64,000 nt of DNA, from the NCBI GenBank assembly GCA_026705345.1, contig JAPPAV010000107.1:1-64000 (forward strand), read 5' to 3'. A model generated the notes under the pieces. It did not search any database. It was not told the origin of the DNA and saw only the letters and a program-made list of their open reading frames with translations. Positions 16,096-24,645 of this stretch are shown piece after piece (the first letter of the stretch is position 1; each line of letters begins with the position of its first letter). Both the position numbers and the translations under genes were made by a program. The DNA is from Gammaproteobacteria bacterium (GTDB lineage: Bacteria > Pseudomonadota > Gammaproteobacteria > Pseudomonadales > Azotimanducaceae).

Positions 16096-17238
16096 ATGGC
16101 GGCGCCGAACACGCTAGAACGCTACTTGGCCGATTCGATCCGGACCGATCTCGACGACAAGATGGTGTTCCTCGGCGGTCCTAGGCAGGTCGGCAAGACC
16201 ACCTTGGCGCTTACCCTTCTGGGCGCCGTTGGTCGGCGGCACCCCGGCTACCTGAACTGGGACGATCCGCAGGTTCGCCCGGTGCTCCAGCGCGGCGAGT
16301 TCCCTGCTGGCCAGAAACTCGTGGTACTGGATGAGATTCACAAGTTCCCCCGCTGGCGGAACCTGGTCAAGGGGCTTTTCGACACCGAGGGGGACCGGGT
16401 CTCGATACTCGTGACGGGTTCGGCCAGGTTGGATCACTACCGCAAGGGCGGCGATTCGCTGCAGGGCCGTTACCACCACTACCGGCTGCATCCCCTCACG
16501 CTAGGCGAACTGGGGGTGGACTCGCCCGACGCCATGGAACGGCTGCTGAAATTCGGCGGGTTCCCCGAACCGTTCCTGGCAGGCAACGTGCGCGTCTGGC
16601 GCCGGTGGCAGCGCGAGCGTTTGTCCCGCGTGGTCTACGAGGATCTGCGCGACTTGGAGAATGTCCGCGAGGTCGCGTTGGTGGAACTTCTGGTCGACGC
16701 CTTGCCCGACCGGGTAGGTTCGCCGCTGTCCGTGCGAAGCTTGCGGGAGGATCTGGAGGTCGCTCACGAGACCGTCGCGCGCTGGCTCGAAATCCTCGAG
16801 AACCTCTACGTCTGCTTCCGAATCCCGCCGTTCGGTTCACCCCGGATCCGCGCCGTAAAGAAGGAGAACAAACTCTATCTGTGGGATTGGTCGCAGACGC
16901 CGGAAGGCGGTGCCCGTTTCGAGAATCTGGTTGCCTGCCACCTGCTGAAGTACTGCCATCGCCGGGAAGACACGGAAGGGCACCGCATGGAATTGCGGTT
17001 CGTCCGGGATACCGACGGCCGAGAGGTGGACTTCGTCGTCATGGAGAACAACCAGCCCCTGTTCGCCGTGGAGTGCAAGACGGGCGAACAGTCTCCGAGC
17101 AAGGCGATCCGGTACTTCCGGGCGAGGACCGCCATCCCGGACTTCTATCAGGTACACCTCGGCGAGCGGGACTACTTGTCGAACGGAACTCGGGTTCTGC
17201 CGTTCAGTACATTCTGCCGGGATCTCGGCTTGCCCTGA
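16096..17238 (+). CDS. AAA_14 ATPase with C-terminal DUF4143
   Basis: 380 residues. The P-loop ATPase domain has Walker A GGPRQVGKTT (27-36), Walker B LVVLDEIHK (Asp79-Glu80) and sensor-type ILVTGSARLD. The C-terminal DUF4143 ends with a nuclease-fold-like segment containing REVDFVVMEN and FAVECKTG (Asp...Glu-x-Lys arrangement). Proteins of this family are common, patchily distributed and of unresolved role; defence or mobile-element functions have been suggested. A second family member is at 53222-54529. The gene stands alone behind a symmetric operator. Confidence 0.92.
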   Translation: MAAPNTLERYLADSIRTDLDDKMVFLGGPRQVGKTTLALTLLGAVGRRHPGYLNWDDPQVRPVLQRGEFPAGQKLVVLDEIHKFPRWRNLVKGLFDTEGDRVSILVTGSARLDHYRKGGDSLQGRYHHYRLHPLTLGELGVDSPDAMERLLKFGGFPEPFLAGNVRVWRRWQRERLSRVVYEDLRDLENVREVALVELLVDALPDRVGSPLSVRSLREDLEVAHETVARWLEILENLYVCFRIPPFGSPRIRAVKKENKLYLWDWSQTPEGGARFENLVACHLLKYCHRREDTEGHRMELRFVRDTDGREVDFVVMENNQPLFAVECKTGEQSPSKAIRYFRARTAIPDFYQVHLGERDYLSNGTRVLPFSTFCRDLGLP

Positions 17239-17348
17239 GAGCGCCCCGTAGCCTGAGGCTTCGCATTCGATTCGCGTGCGGTGCTTGGTCGCCAACCCTT
17301 TCGGGTGTTTCGCGCTAACATCGCGGTTGGGATACGTTGGGGGGTCTG

Positions 17349-18185
17349 ATGAAACGCATCCGGTCAATCTCGATTTCCGTCGGCATCCTCTTGTTTGCCC
17401 TGCCCGCCACGGCGGAAGTGGCGATCACGCCGGACGTCGTCTACGGCCACAAGGATGGAATGGCGCTCGTCTACGACGTCTTCCAGCCCGAGGACGCCAA
17501 CGGCGCCAGCGTCCTGTTCATGGTCAGCGGTGGCTGGTTCTCCGGCTGGGCACCCCCGGAGCGCCGTCAGCGGCAGTTCGGCTACCTGCTCGATGCGGGG
17601 TTCACGGTGTTCACGGTCCAACACGGCAGCGCACCCCGGTTCAAGGTGCCGGACGCCGTTGCCGACGTTCGGCGAGCCGTGCGGCACGTTCGGTTGAACG
17701 CTGAACGATTCGGCATCGATCCGGACCGATTGGGGGTCATGGGTGGCAGTGCGGGCGGACATTTGGCGCTCATGCTGGGTCTGGCGAGTGATCAGGGCGA
17801 AGCAACCGCAGTAGATCCCGTGGCTCGTGTCTCGAATCGCGTGCAGGCCGTCGTGGCGTACTACCCGCCCGTGGACATCAGCGAGAGCGCCGGGCCGAAC
17901 GAGCGGTTCCCGGCCTTGGACTTCGATCCGGCCTTGGCAGCGGACGTGTCCCCCATCAATTTCGTGAGCGACGACGACCCGCCGGTGCTGATGATTCACG
18001 GCGACGAGGATCGACTCGTGCCGCTCAGCAACAGCGAACGCATGGGCGAGGCGCTGGACGGGGTTGGCGTTGTCAACAAGGTGGTTGTCCTCGCGGGTGC
18101 CGGACATGGCTTCCGCGGCGCCAACCGCGACCGCGCGAGAGACGAAACCCTGTCGTTCTTGACGGCCCGACTCGTGACCGAGTAG
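17349..18185 (+). CDS. secreted alpha/beta hydrolase (esterase-like)
   Basis: 278 residues from ATG 17349, which follows a GGGGGGT ribosome site. A signal peptide (RSISISVGILLFALPATAE) directs export. The alpha/beta hydrolase triad is visible: Ser134 in GGSAGGH, Asp in HGDEDRLVPLS and His253 in GAGHGF. The oxyanion region MVSGGWFSGW resembles the HGGG loop of BD-FAE/carboxylesterase-like enzymes. Likely cleaves esters in the periplasm; the substrate is unknown. A second secreted protein of unknown role follows after 8 nt. Confidence 0.88.
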   Translation: MKRIRSISISVGILLFALPATAEVAITPDVVYGHKDGMALVYDVFQPEDANGASVLFMVSGGWFSGWAPPERRQRQFGYLLDAGFTVFTVQHGSAPRFKVPDAVADVRRAVRHVRLNAERFGIDPDRLGVMGGSAGGHLALMLGLASDQGEATAVDPVARVSNRVQAVVAYYPPVDISESAGPNERFPALDFDPALAADVSPINFVSDDDPPVLMIHGDEDRLVPLSNSERMGEALDGVGVVNKVVVLAGAGHGFRGANRDRARDETLSFLTARLVTE

Positions 18186-18193
18186 GCGAACCC

Positions 18194-19171
18194 TTGACCC
18201 CGTGTCGGCCACTTACCGTCGCTGTCCTCCTTGGCGTCCTGCCGATCGAGTTCGCCAGCGCGGGCGAGACGCAGATCGTTTTCGAAGAGCGAGGCCTTGA
18301 GAGACTCGGCATCCGCGCCGCCGGCAACAGAACGCGTCACCTGACCTTCGATCACACGGCCCGTCGCGACGTATCGGGCACCCCGGACCTGATGGCCGTG
18401 GAGACCATCACGGTTGTGGGCGGCATCATCTTCGTCGAACGGGCAAGGCCCGCGCAGCCGGAGTATGCCTGTCCCGACGTTGGCATCGATCTGGACAGGG
18501 AAAGCGGTAGGCGACTCGGCTTGGATTTCGCCAGCCAACGCGTGGCGGGCAACCTCTACGACTGGGAACTCGAGCCGCTGGTCGGGTTTGTCCGGAGCGG
18601 CTCGGACGCCCTGTTCACCTACATGGGCGTCCACGGCGAGTACCACAAGTCGTTCGCGGGCAACCTGGCCGGCTTCAACCTCTTTCTGCTCGACACGTTT
18701 CGCTCGGTGCGCACCCCGGAGCAGGCACATCGGGTGGTCAAGACACCCGTGCCCGGGTACACCGTGGGCGCAGGTACGGACCGCATCGACAAGGCGGCCA
18801 CACGCAAACTCAAACGCTGGATGGGTCGAAACCACCTGATGTTCACGGACCTCGACGTCGACTTCGTGTTCCGCCCGGAAAGGGACGACCTGGTCGTCGA
18901 TGGCGACCCCTACTGGATATCGGTGGATAGCAAAGGGCCGGGGTCCGGTCGGATCACCGGACGATTCGAGGACCGGACCACGACGCTGGCGGCCAACCCG
19001 GTGGTGTTCGGCAGCGGCTTCCGCCTCGCCAAATACACGGCGGTGTTCAGGTATCTCAAGGCGGAATGTCCGGAGCGGTGGCGAGCACTCCGGCAGAGTG
19101 TCGCGAAGCAGAAACGGGCCCTCGATCTCTACACGATTCCGCTGCGGCAGATGCCTTACGCGGTGCGCTGA
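18194..19171 (+). CDS. secreted hypothetical protein
   Basis: 325 residues from a TTG start that opens a signal peptide (RPLTVAVLLGVLPIEFASAG). I do not recognise the family. The mature part is mixed alpha/beta with paired segments VETITVVGGIIFVERA, DLDVDFVFRPERDDLVVDG and KYTAVFRYLKAECPERW. Only two Cys are visible in the mature sequence. It follows the alpha/beta hydrolase by 8 nt and precedes the RNA methyltransferase by 25 nt in the same direction, so it may share their transcript. Confidence 0.65.
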   Translation: MTPCRPLTVAVLLGVLPIEFASAGETQIVFEERGLERLGIRAAGNRTRHLTFDHTARRDVSGTPDLMAVETITVVGGIIFVERARPAQPEYACPDVGIDLDRESGRRLGLDFASQRVAGNLYDWELEPLVGFVRSGSDALFTYMGVHGEYHKSFAGNLAGFNLFLLDTFRSVRTPEQAHRVVKTPVPGYTVGAGTDRIDKAATRKLKRWMGRNHLMFTDLDVDFVFRPERDDLVVDGDPYWISVDSKGPGSGRITGRFEDRTTTLAANPVVFGSGFRLAKYTAVFRYLKAECPERWRALRQSVAKQKRALDLYTIPLRQMPYAVR

Positions 19172-19196
19172 GTTGCGGGCACGGCCCGCGTCGGTC

Positions 19197-20240
19197 ATGA
19201 CAGCAACCCTCGGCGCAACGTGCTTTGCCGGCCTTGGCCCGTTGGTTCAAAGGGCACTCGAACGTCAGGGCGCCGTGAGTGTCTCTAGGCTCAGGGTCCG
19301 CAATTTCGACTACCTGTCGTTTCGGCTGGAACGCTCGAAGATCCGAGCCGTTCGATCCGTGCACCTGCTCGAGGATGTGTTCCTGGAGATTTCGCGCACA
19401 CCAGAGATCACGAAATCGTCCGACGTCGCCAAGCTGTCCCGAAGGCTTGGCCGGGTCGCTTTGCTCGAATCGGTGGCGTTGAAGAACGAACTCTTCGCCG
19501 ACAAGAAGGGCAATCGTCGTGGACGTCCGACCTATTGTTGTTTCGTCCGCCAGAACAGGGATCACCGGGTGCATCGGAAGCGAGTGTCCCAAGACGTCGT
19601 CTCGTCGATTGCCAGATTGTTCCCGCGTTGGCGTCTCGATGACCCGGCCGATCTGGAGTTCTGGGTCTTCTGGGCGGATGCCGCCGTGCTGGCGCTTCGG
19701 CTCAGCGACGAGACGCTGAAATACCGTGGTCGTCTTCCACCGAAACTGCCGGGTGCACTGCGACCGACGATCGCCGCCGCCATGGTCGAGCTTGCGGACG
19801 TGCAGGACACTCACGCGGTTTTGGATCCGATGTGCGGAACGGGAACGCTGCTCCTCGAGTGCAGCCGACGGTTTCCCCGGGCAGATCTGTTCGGCTCCGA
19901 TCGATCTGCCGAGGCAGTCGCAACAGCCGATGGCAGACTCGGGGGAAGTGCGACGATTCGGCGGTGCGAACTCGACGAACTCGACTTCGCGCCCGGGACA
20001 TTCGACCGGATCTTGACGAACCTGCCTTGGGGGGACCAGACGCCGATACGCGGTCCGGTCTACACGACGGGTATCTCGAAGCTGTTTGACTGCATTGCCG
20101 ACAACGGGTGCATCGTTCTCCTGACATCTCGGCGAGACTTGCTGGAGCCGACGTTGCGGAGACTTCGAGCGAGATGGACGACGACCCGCGTCCTGGTTCA
20201 GGGCACTTGGGCTTCGATCTACGTTGTCACCAAGCAGTAG
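19197..20240 (+). CDS. RNA N2-guanine methyltransferase-like (THUMP/UPF0020 type)
   Basis: 347 residues. The N-terminal half looks like a THUMP-type RNA-binding module (ATLGATCFAGLGPLVQRALER). The C-terminal half is a class I SAM methyltransferase of the UPF0020/TrmN-RlmL group: motif I DPMCGTGTLLLE, acidic motif II FGSDRS and catalytic motif NLPWG where NPPY is commoner. Such enzymes methylate guanine N2 in tRNA or rRNA. The 3' end overlaps the convergent ASCH gene by 14 nt. The exact target cannot be assigned. Confidence 0.8.
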   Translation: MTATLGATCFAGLGPLVQRALERQGAVSVSRLRVRNFDYLSFRLERSKIRAVRSVHLLEDVFLEISRTPEITKSSDVAKLSRRLGRVALLESVALKNELFADKKGNRRGRPTYCCFVRQNRDHRVHRKRVSQDVVSSIARLFPRWRLDDPADLEFWVFWADAAVLALRLSDETLKYRGRLPPKLPGALRPTIAAAMVELADVQDTHAVLDPMCGTGTLLLECSRRFPRADLFGSDRSAEAVATADGRLGGSATIRRCELDELDFAPGTFDRILTNLPWGDQTPIRGPVYTTGISKLFDCIADNGCIVLLTSRRDLLEPTLRRLRARWTTTRVLVQGTWASIYVVTKQ

Positions 20241-20790
20241 GCCTTTGCATCACGCGAACCCCCAGCTCGGTCAATCGGTAGCCAACTTCCAGGCTGTGTG
20301 TCAGACCGAGGGCCTTGAGTTTTCGCACGTTGGATTTGAACTTTGGCGTATCCCAGCCCATCACCGGTGCCAAGTCCCCGGCGCGTGTCGCCGGATGGGC
20401 TTCGATCAATGCCAGGACCCGGCCGGTCCAGGGTGCCGCACTGCGTCGGTCGGTGGCCTTGAGACGCTTGACGACTTCCTCCGGCGGTAGGGAAGGTGTC
20501 GTCTTGGGTACGTCGTCGGTCAGGGCGAACTCCACCCTCGTAACGAGGGCGCTTCGCGACAGACCGAGGAACGCGACCAGGGCATCGACGGACTGGAAAC
20601 CGGCCCGGGCGACATCGTCGGACGTGACATCGGAAAGGCGTGCCTTGGCGATCCCGGTGACCTTGACCGCACCGGTTGGTCGCAGTCGGTAGATGCCGCC
20701 GACCTTGGCGTGTGGCCGTCTCCAATTGCGGAACGAGACCGTGACCTTGCCGGCGCGAATCTCGTCGCTGTTGCGGGTGGTGAACTGCAC
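20227..20790 (-). CDS. ASCH/PUA-like domain protein with winged-helix tail
   Basis: 187 residues. The N-terminus (MQFTTRNSDEIRAGKVTVSF, RNWRRPHAKVGGIYRL) is typical of a small ASCH-domain family, a PUA-like fold that binds RNA or modified nucleotides. The C-terminal 75 residues form a winged-helix-like module (TGRVLALIEAHPATRAGDLA, KFKSNVRKLKALGLTHSLEV, YRLTELG). It sits 12 nt downstream of the fused beta-oxidation gene, probably on its transcript, and overlaps the convergent RNA methyltransferase. Confidence 0.75.
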   Translation of the reverse strand: MQFTTRNSDEIRAGKVTVSFRNWRRPHAKVGGIYRLRPTGAVKVTGIAKARLSDVTSDDVARAGFQSVDALVAFLGLSRSALVTRVEFALTDDVPKTTPSLPPEEVVKRLKATDRRSAAPWTGRVLALIEAHPATRAGDLAPVMGWDTPKFKSNVRKLKALGLTHSLEVGYRLTELGVRVMQRPTAW

Positions 20791-20802
20791 TTGGCTGAGT
20801 TC

Positions 20803-22929
20803 CTAGGTCGCGCTCTTCGCAGCGTCCCAGGCGGCGAACGAACCGCCCTCCTCTGCCAGCCGCTTCAGCAGCGGTGCGGGTCGCCAGGCTTCTCCGTATT
20901 CCTGATGGAACGCGAGGATGTCCCGGTAGACGTTGTCGAGCCCCACCTGGTCCGCGTAGTACATCGGCCCGCCACGGTATTTGGGGAAGCCGTAGCCGTA
21001 GATGTAGACCACGTCGATGTCGCTGGCCCGGAGTGCGATGCCGTCGTCGAGCAGTTGCGCACCGATGTTGATGAGCGGGTACAAGCAACGCTTGAGTATC
21101 TCGTCGGCGTTGATCTCCCGTCGCGAAAACCCGAGTTCCGCGGACGTCTCCTCGATGAGCTTGGCGACAGCGGGGTCGGGTTGGCCTTGGCGGCTGCCCT
21201 CGGCATAGGTGTAGAAGCCGGCGTTGGTCTTCTGGCCGAGACGACCGAGGTCGCAGAGCTTGTCGGGCACGATGGTCGTCAACGGCTTGTCGGTGGTGCC
21301 TGCCATCTTGCGCGCCCGCCAGCCGAGGTCGAGCCCGACTAAGTCGTTCATCGCGAAGGGCCCCATGTTGAAGCCGAAGTCGACGATCACCTTGTCGACC
21401 TGTTCCGGCAACGCCCCGTGAAGGATGATCTGCCCGGCCTGGCTGGTGTAGCCGCCGAGCATCCGGTTGCCGATGAAGCCCGGGGCGTTCAGCGACATGA
21501 CCGGCGTCTTGCCGATGGTCTTGCCGAGCGCCATCGCCGTGGCGAGTGTTTCGGAATTGGTCTCGACGCCGCGCACGACTTCCAGCAATTGCATGATGTT
21601 GGCGGGGCTGAAGAAATGCGTGCCGACGACGTCGCCGGGACGCCCCGTCATGGCCGCCATCTGGTCGAGGTCGAGGCCCGAGGTGTTGCTGGCCAACACG
21701 GCGCCGTCCTTCATGGTGGCGTCGAGCTTGGCGAAGATCTCCTTCTTGAGATCGAGGTTCTCGTAGACCGCCTCGACGACGACGTCGGCGTCCGCGACGG
21801 CGTCGTAGTCCAGCACGCCTTCGATTAGGCTCAAGCGCGCGTCCCGTTCCGCCTCCGTGATCCGACCGCTTCGGACCATGCGGTTGTAGTTGTACTCGAT
21901 GACCGAGAGCCCCTTGTCGAGGGCTTCCTGGCTCACTTCCAGCACCTTCACCGGGATGCCGGCGTCGGCGAAGCACATGGCGATGCCGCCGCCCATCAGC
22001 CCGCCGCCGATGGTTGCCGCGGTCGAGATGTCTTTCCTGGGCGCATCCCTCGGCACGTCGGGAATCCTTGCGGCTTGGCGCTCGGAGAAGAAGACGTGGA
22101 TCATCGCCGCGCGCTGCTCGTGGTCGTGGCAGACCTGGAAGTTCGCCCCTTCGGCGCGAATCCCCTCGTCGAAGTCGTCGATCTCGACGGCGGCCTTGAC
22201 CGAGTTGAACGCCATCCGGCCGTTGATCTGGCCGCGCATGCGCCGGGCCAAATAGGCCTCGCCGGCCTTGAACACGTCGGGGTTCGCCCGATCCGCCTCG
22301 ATCTTGTCGCGGCGGTTCCGAACCAGCGGATGCGGCCCGCCCCCGGCCGCCTTGGCCTTTGCGAACTCGATGGCACCGGCGACGAGGTCGCCGTCGATGA
22401 TCTCGTCGACGATGCCGAGTTCGAGCGCTTCCTCGGTCTCGAAAGGATCGCCGGATAGGATCGCGTCCATGGCTCGTTCGGCACCGATCAGCCGCGGCAG
22501 CCGCTGGGTTCCGCCGCCGCCGGGCAAGAGACCGATCTTGATCTCCGGCAAGCCGACCGGGGCGCCCGGTGCGGCAACCCGGTAGTGGCAGGTCAGCGCA
22601 TGTTCGAGTCCGCCGCCGAATGCCGTGCCGTTGATGGCGGCGACGATGGGTTTCGCGCTCTCCTCGATCATCGCGCCCGCGGGTCGTTTCGGTTGCTCGT
22701 CGGGGTTGCGCGGCTTGCCGAAATCCCGGATGTCGGCGCCGGCGATGAAGGCCCGGCCCTTGCCGGTGATCACGACGGCCTCGACGTTGTCGTCCGCGAG
22801 CGCCGTCTCCAAGTGCTGCGACATGTAGAAACGCACGCCGGAACTCAAGGGGTTCACCGGCGGGTTGTCGATGGTGAGCAGCGCGACGCCGTCGCGCACC
22901 TCGTAGTGGACGGTTCCAAGCAGGGCCAC
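20803..22929 (-). CDS. fused enoyl-CoA hydratase / 3-hydroxyacyl-CoA dehydrogenase (FadJ/FadB-like)
   Basis: 708 residues, the usual length of the bifunctional beta-oxidation enzyme. The crotonase domain (about 1-280) has AFIAGADIRDFG and GLPEIKIGLLPGGGGTQRLP with its catalytic Glu. The NAD domain (about 300-480) has AATIGGGLMGGGIAMCFADA and GTHFFSPANIMQL. C-terminal dehydrogenase repeats include RMLGGYTSQAGQI and YIYGYGFPKYRGGPMYYAD. It hydrates 2-enoyl-CoA and oxidises 3-hydroxyacyl-CoA. The architecture is closest to the peroxisomal/FadJ-like type. The GTG start has a GAGGGAGG ribosome site. No thiolase lies adjacent. Confidence 0.94.
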   Translation of the reverse strand: MALLGTVHYEVRDGVALLTIDNPPVNPLSSGVRFYMSQHLETALADDNVEAVVITGKGRAFIAGADIRDFGKPRNPDEQPKRPAGAMIEESAKPIVAAINGTAFGGGLEHALTCHYRVAAPGAPVGLPEIKIGLLPGGGGTQRLPRLIGAERAMDAILSGDPFETEEALELGIVDEIIDGDLVAGAIEFAKAKAAGGGPHPLVRNRRDKIEADRANPDVFKAGEAYLARRMRGQINGRMAFNSVKAAVEIDDFDEGIRAEGANFQVCHDHEQRAAMIHVFFSERQAARIPDVPRDAPRKDISTAATIGGGLMGGGIAMCFADAGIPVKVLEVSQEALDKGLSVIEYNYNRMVRSGRITEAERDARLSLIEGVLDYDAVADADVVVEAVYENLDLKKEIFAKLDATMKDGAVLASNTSGLDLDQMAAMTGRPGDVVGTHFFSPANIMQLLEVVRGVETNSETLATAMALGKTIGKTPVMSLNAPGFIGNRMLGGYTSQAGQIILHGALPEQVDKVIVDFGFNMGPFAMNDLVGLDLGWRARKMAGTTDKPLTTIVPDKLCDLGRLGQKTNAGFYTYAEGSRQGQPDPAVAKLIEETSAELGFSRREINADEILKRCLYPLINIGAQLLDDGIALRASDIDVVYIYGYGFPKYRGGPMYYADQVGLDNVYRDILAFHQEYGEAWRPAPLLKRLAEEGGSFAAWDAAKSAT

Positions 22930-23048
22930 GGGGCCTCCCTCGATTCAGTGGCGACGGGCGAGTATACCGACCCGCGGCGAGGGGCTGTGCTCTCCCTTGC
23001 TCGCGGTCTACGCGACGGGAACAATGGCCATGACGATCTGGAGCAGCC

Positions 23049-23525
23049 ATGACCAAGACCAACTCGCCCGCCATCGCAGCGACCGCCGTTCCCCCGCGCC
23101 GGGGCACCGGGTATCCGCATCCGTTTTCCGTTCCCTGTGAGGGACGGGTGAAACACGCCCTAGGCGATGCATTCGCGCTCAGCCAGTACGGCGTCAACCT
23201 CGTCACGTTGCCGCCCGGTACCTGGTCGTCGCAACGGCATTGGCACTCCGGGGAGGACGAGTTCGTCTATATCCTGGCGGGTCAGCCGACGCTTGTGACC
23301 GACGCCGGCCGAACGCCGCTTGCGCCGGGCATGTGCGCCGGGTTCCCCGCGGGCGAGGCCGACGGCCATCATCTGGTCAACGATACGGACGCACCGGTTT
23401 CCTACCTCGAGGTGGGCACGCGCCGGGCGGAGGACAACGTCGACTACCCCGACATCGACATGCAGATCCGGGGTCGGGGCACCGGCGGCACGTTCGCCCG
23501 CAAGGATGGCACGCCGTACGCATGA
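23049..23525 (+). CDS. cupin-domain protein
   Basis: 158 residues with one cupin barrel. Motif 1 carries ligands in HWHSGEDEFVYILAGQ (His, His, Glu) and motif 2 in GHHLVNDTD. The C-terminus (ARRAEDNVDYPDIDM-like, then FARKDGTPY) is typical of a family annotated as cupins or transcriptional-regulator-like proteins. A metal-bound barrel is likely; the reaction is unknown. Its stop overlaps the start of the cytochrome b561 gene (ATGA), so translation is coupled. Confidence 0.87.
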   Translation: MTKTNSPAIAATAVPPRRGTGYPHPFSVPCEGRVKHALGDAFALSQYGVNLVTLPPGTWSSQRHWHSGEDEFVYILAGQPTLVTDAGRTPLAPGMCAGFPAGEADGHHLVNDTDAPVSYLEVGTRRAEDNVDYPDIDMQIRGRGTGGTFARKDGTPYA

Positions 23526-24166
23526 AGCCGGATCCGACGATCTGGGACTGGCCGCTCCGTCTCTGGCACTGGGCGTTCGCGGGATTCATCGCGTTTTCCC
23601 TCTACTCCGGCCTCTCGGGCGACATTGGCCTGCTCGAGTGGCACCAGCGTTCCGGGCTTGTCCTGTTGGGGTTGCTGGTTTTCCGCGTGGGTTGGGGGTT
23701 GTGGGGCGGTCGGTACGCGCGTTTCGGCCACTACTGGACGACGCCGTCGGCATTTGTCGACCATTTCCGACGGCGTGGTCGTCCCGGTGCTCATACGTCC
23801 CCGGGCGTGGCGCTCGCCGTTGTGCTCTTGGCCGCAGCGGCGGTGCAAGTCGGCACGGGTCTCGTCGCTACGGACGACATTTTCACCGAGGGGCCGCTAC
23901 ACGGGTACGTGTCAGACGAGCTTGCGCGAACCGCCACGTGGATTCATCACCGCGTGCACTGGCTGGTGCTCGGTGCTGGCGTCGTTCACCTCGCTGCGCA
24001 TGCGGTATACGGACTGATGCGCGACCCGACACCGCTTGCGATGTTCACGGGTCGCAAACGCTTGGAACTGCCGGCGACCCCGCACTTCTGGGTGCGAGCC
24101 GCCGTCACCTCGCTGCTCGCCGCCGGTGTGGCCCTGGCAGTGACCTACGCCGGGCGTCTGTTCTGA
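23522..24166 (+). CDS. cytochrome b561 family membrane protein
   Basis: 214 residues with about five hydrophobic segments. Conserved His residues lie in the helices: LRLWHWAFAGF, LEWHQRSG, IHHRVHWLVLG and VVHLAAHAVYG, as expected for bis-heme b561 proteins that pass electrons across the inner membrane. ATG 23522 overlaps the cupin stop by 4 nt. The convergent gene at 24183-24611 encodes a periplasmic cytochrome c'-type protein, a frequent partner. Confidence 0.92.
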   Translation: MKPDPTIWDWPLRLWHWAFAGFIAFSLYSGLSGDIGLLEWHQRSGLVLLGLLVFRVGWGLWGGRYARFGHYWTTPSAFVDHFRRRGRPGAHTSPGVALAVVLLAAAAVQVGTGLVATDDIFTEGPLHGYVSDELARTATWIHHRVHWLVLGAGVVHLAAHAVYGLMRDPTPLAMFTGRKRLELPATPHFWVRAAVTSLLAAGVALAVTYAGRLF

Positions 24167-24182
24167 CTTGGGGGCGGTGGCG

Positions 24183-24611
24183 CTACTCTGCGCGGTAGTC
24201 GTCGTGGCAGCCCTTGCAGGCTTGGCCGAGTCCCCTGAAAGCGCCCATGATCTCGTCTCTGTCGCCGGACTCCGCAGCAGTTTTGAAAGCCGCGGTTGCC
24301 TCCTTGAACGCATCCAGCTTGTCCGCGAAGTCCTCGGGGTCCTCCCAGATCGCATCGAGTGCGTCACCGCCCTTCGAACTCTCGGGGAACAGCTTCGGCG
24401 CGATCTCGGCGAGATCGGCCATCGCGCTGGCGTGCGTTGCTAGGTGATCCATGTGGGGCACGTCGCCTCGGACGATGTCGACGATGGCCTGCATGTGACC
24501 GCGGACGGCACTCATCGTGTGCTGCCGGTAGTTCACTTCGCCTTCCGACGCGGAAACCGCAATCGCCAAGAGGCAGGTTGATAAGGCCGTGGTGGCGAAA
24601 CGGTGGTTCAT
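24183..24611 (-). CDS. cytochrome c' / c-556 family protein
   Basis: 142 residues with a signal peptide (ALSTCLLAIAVSAS) and a four-helix bundle ending in one heme-binding CKGCH at about residues 132-136, close to the C-terminus as in cytochromes c' and c-556. Located in the periplasm; expected to exchange electrons or bind small gases. It is 16 nt from, and convergent with, cytochrome b561, which suggests a working pair. Confidence 0.92.
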   Translation of the reverse strand: MNHRFATTALSTCLLAIAVSASEGEVNYRQHTMSAVRGHMQAIVDIVRGDVPHMDHLATHASAMADLAEIAPKLFPESSKGGDALDAIWEDPEDFADKLDAFKEATAAFKTAAESGDRDEIMGAFRGLGQACKGCHDDYRAE

Positions 24612-24645
24612 GGCTTCTCCCCGAAAGCGTTGAATCGTTTAGTGT

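Noticed and set aside
20219-23206. 995-residue minus-strand frame
   Set aside because: It runs through the fused beta-oxidation enzyme in another frame, is Arg/Gly-rich and has no domain; it is a high-GC shadow.
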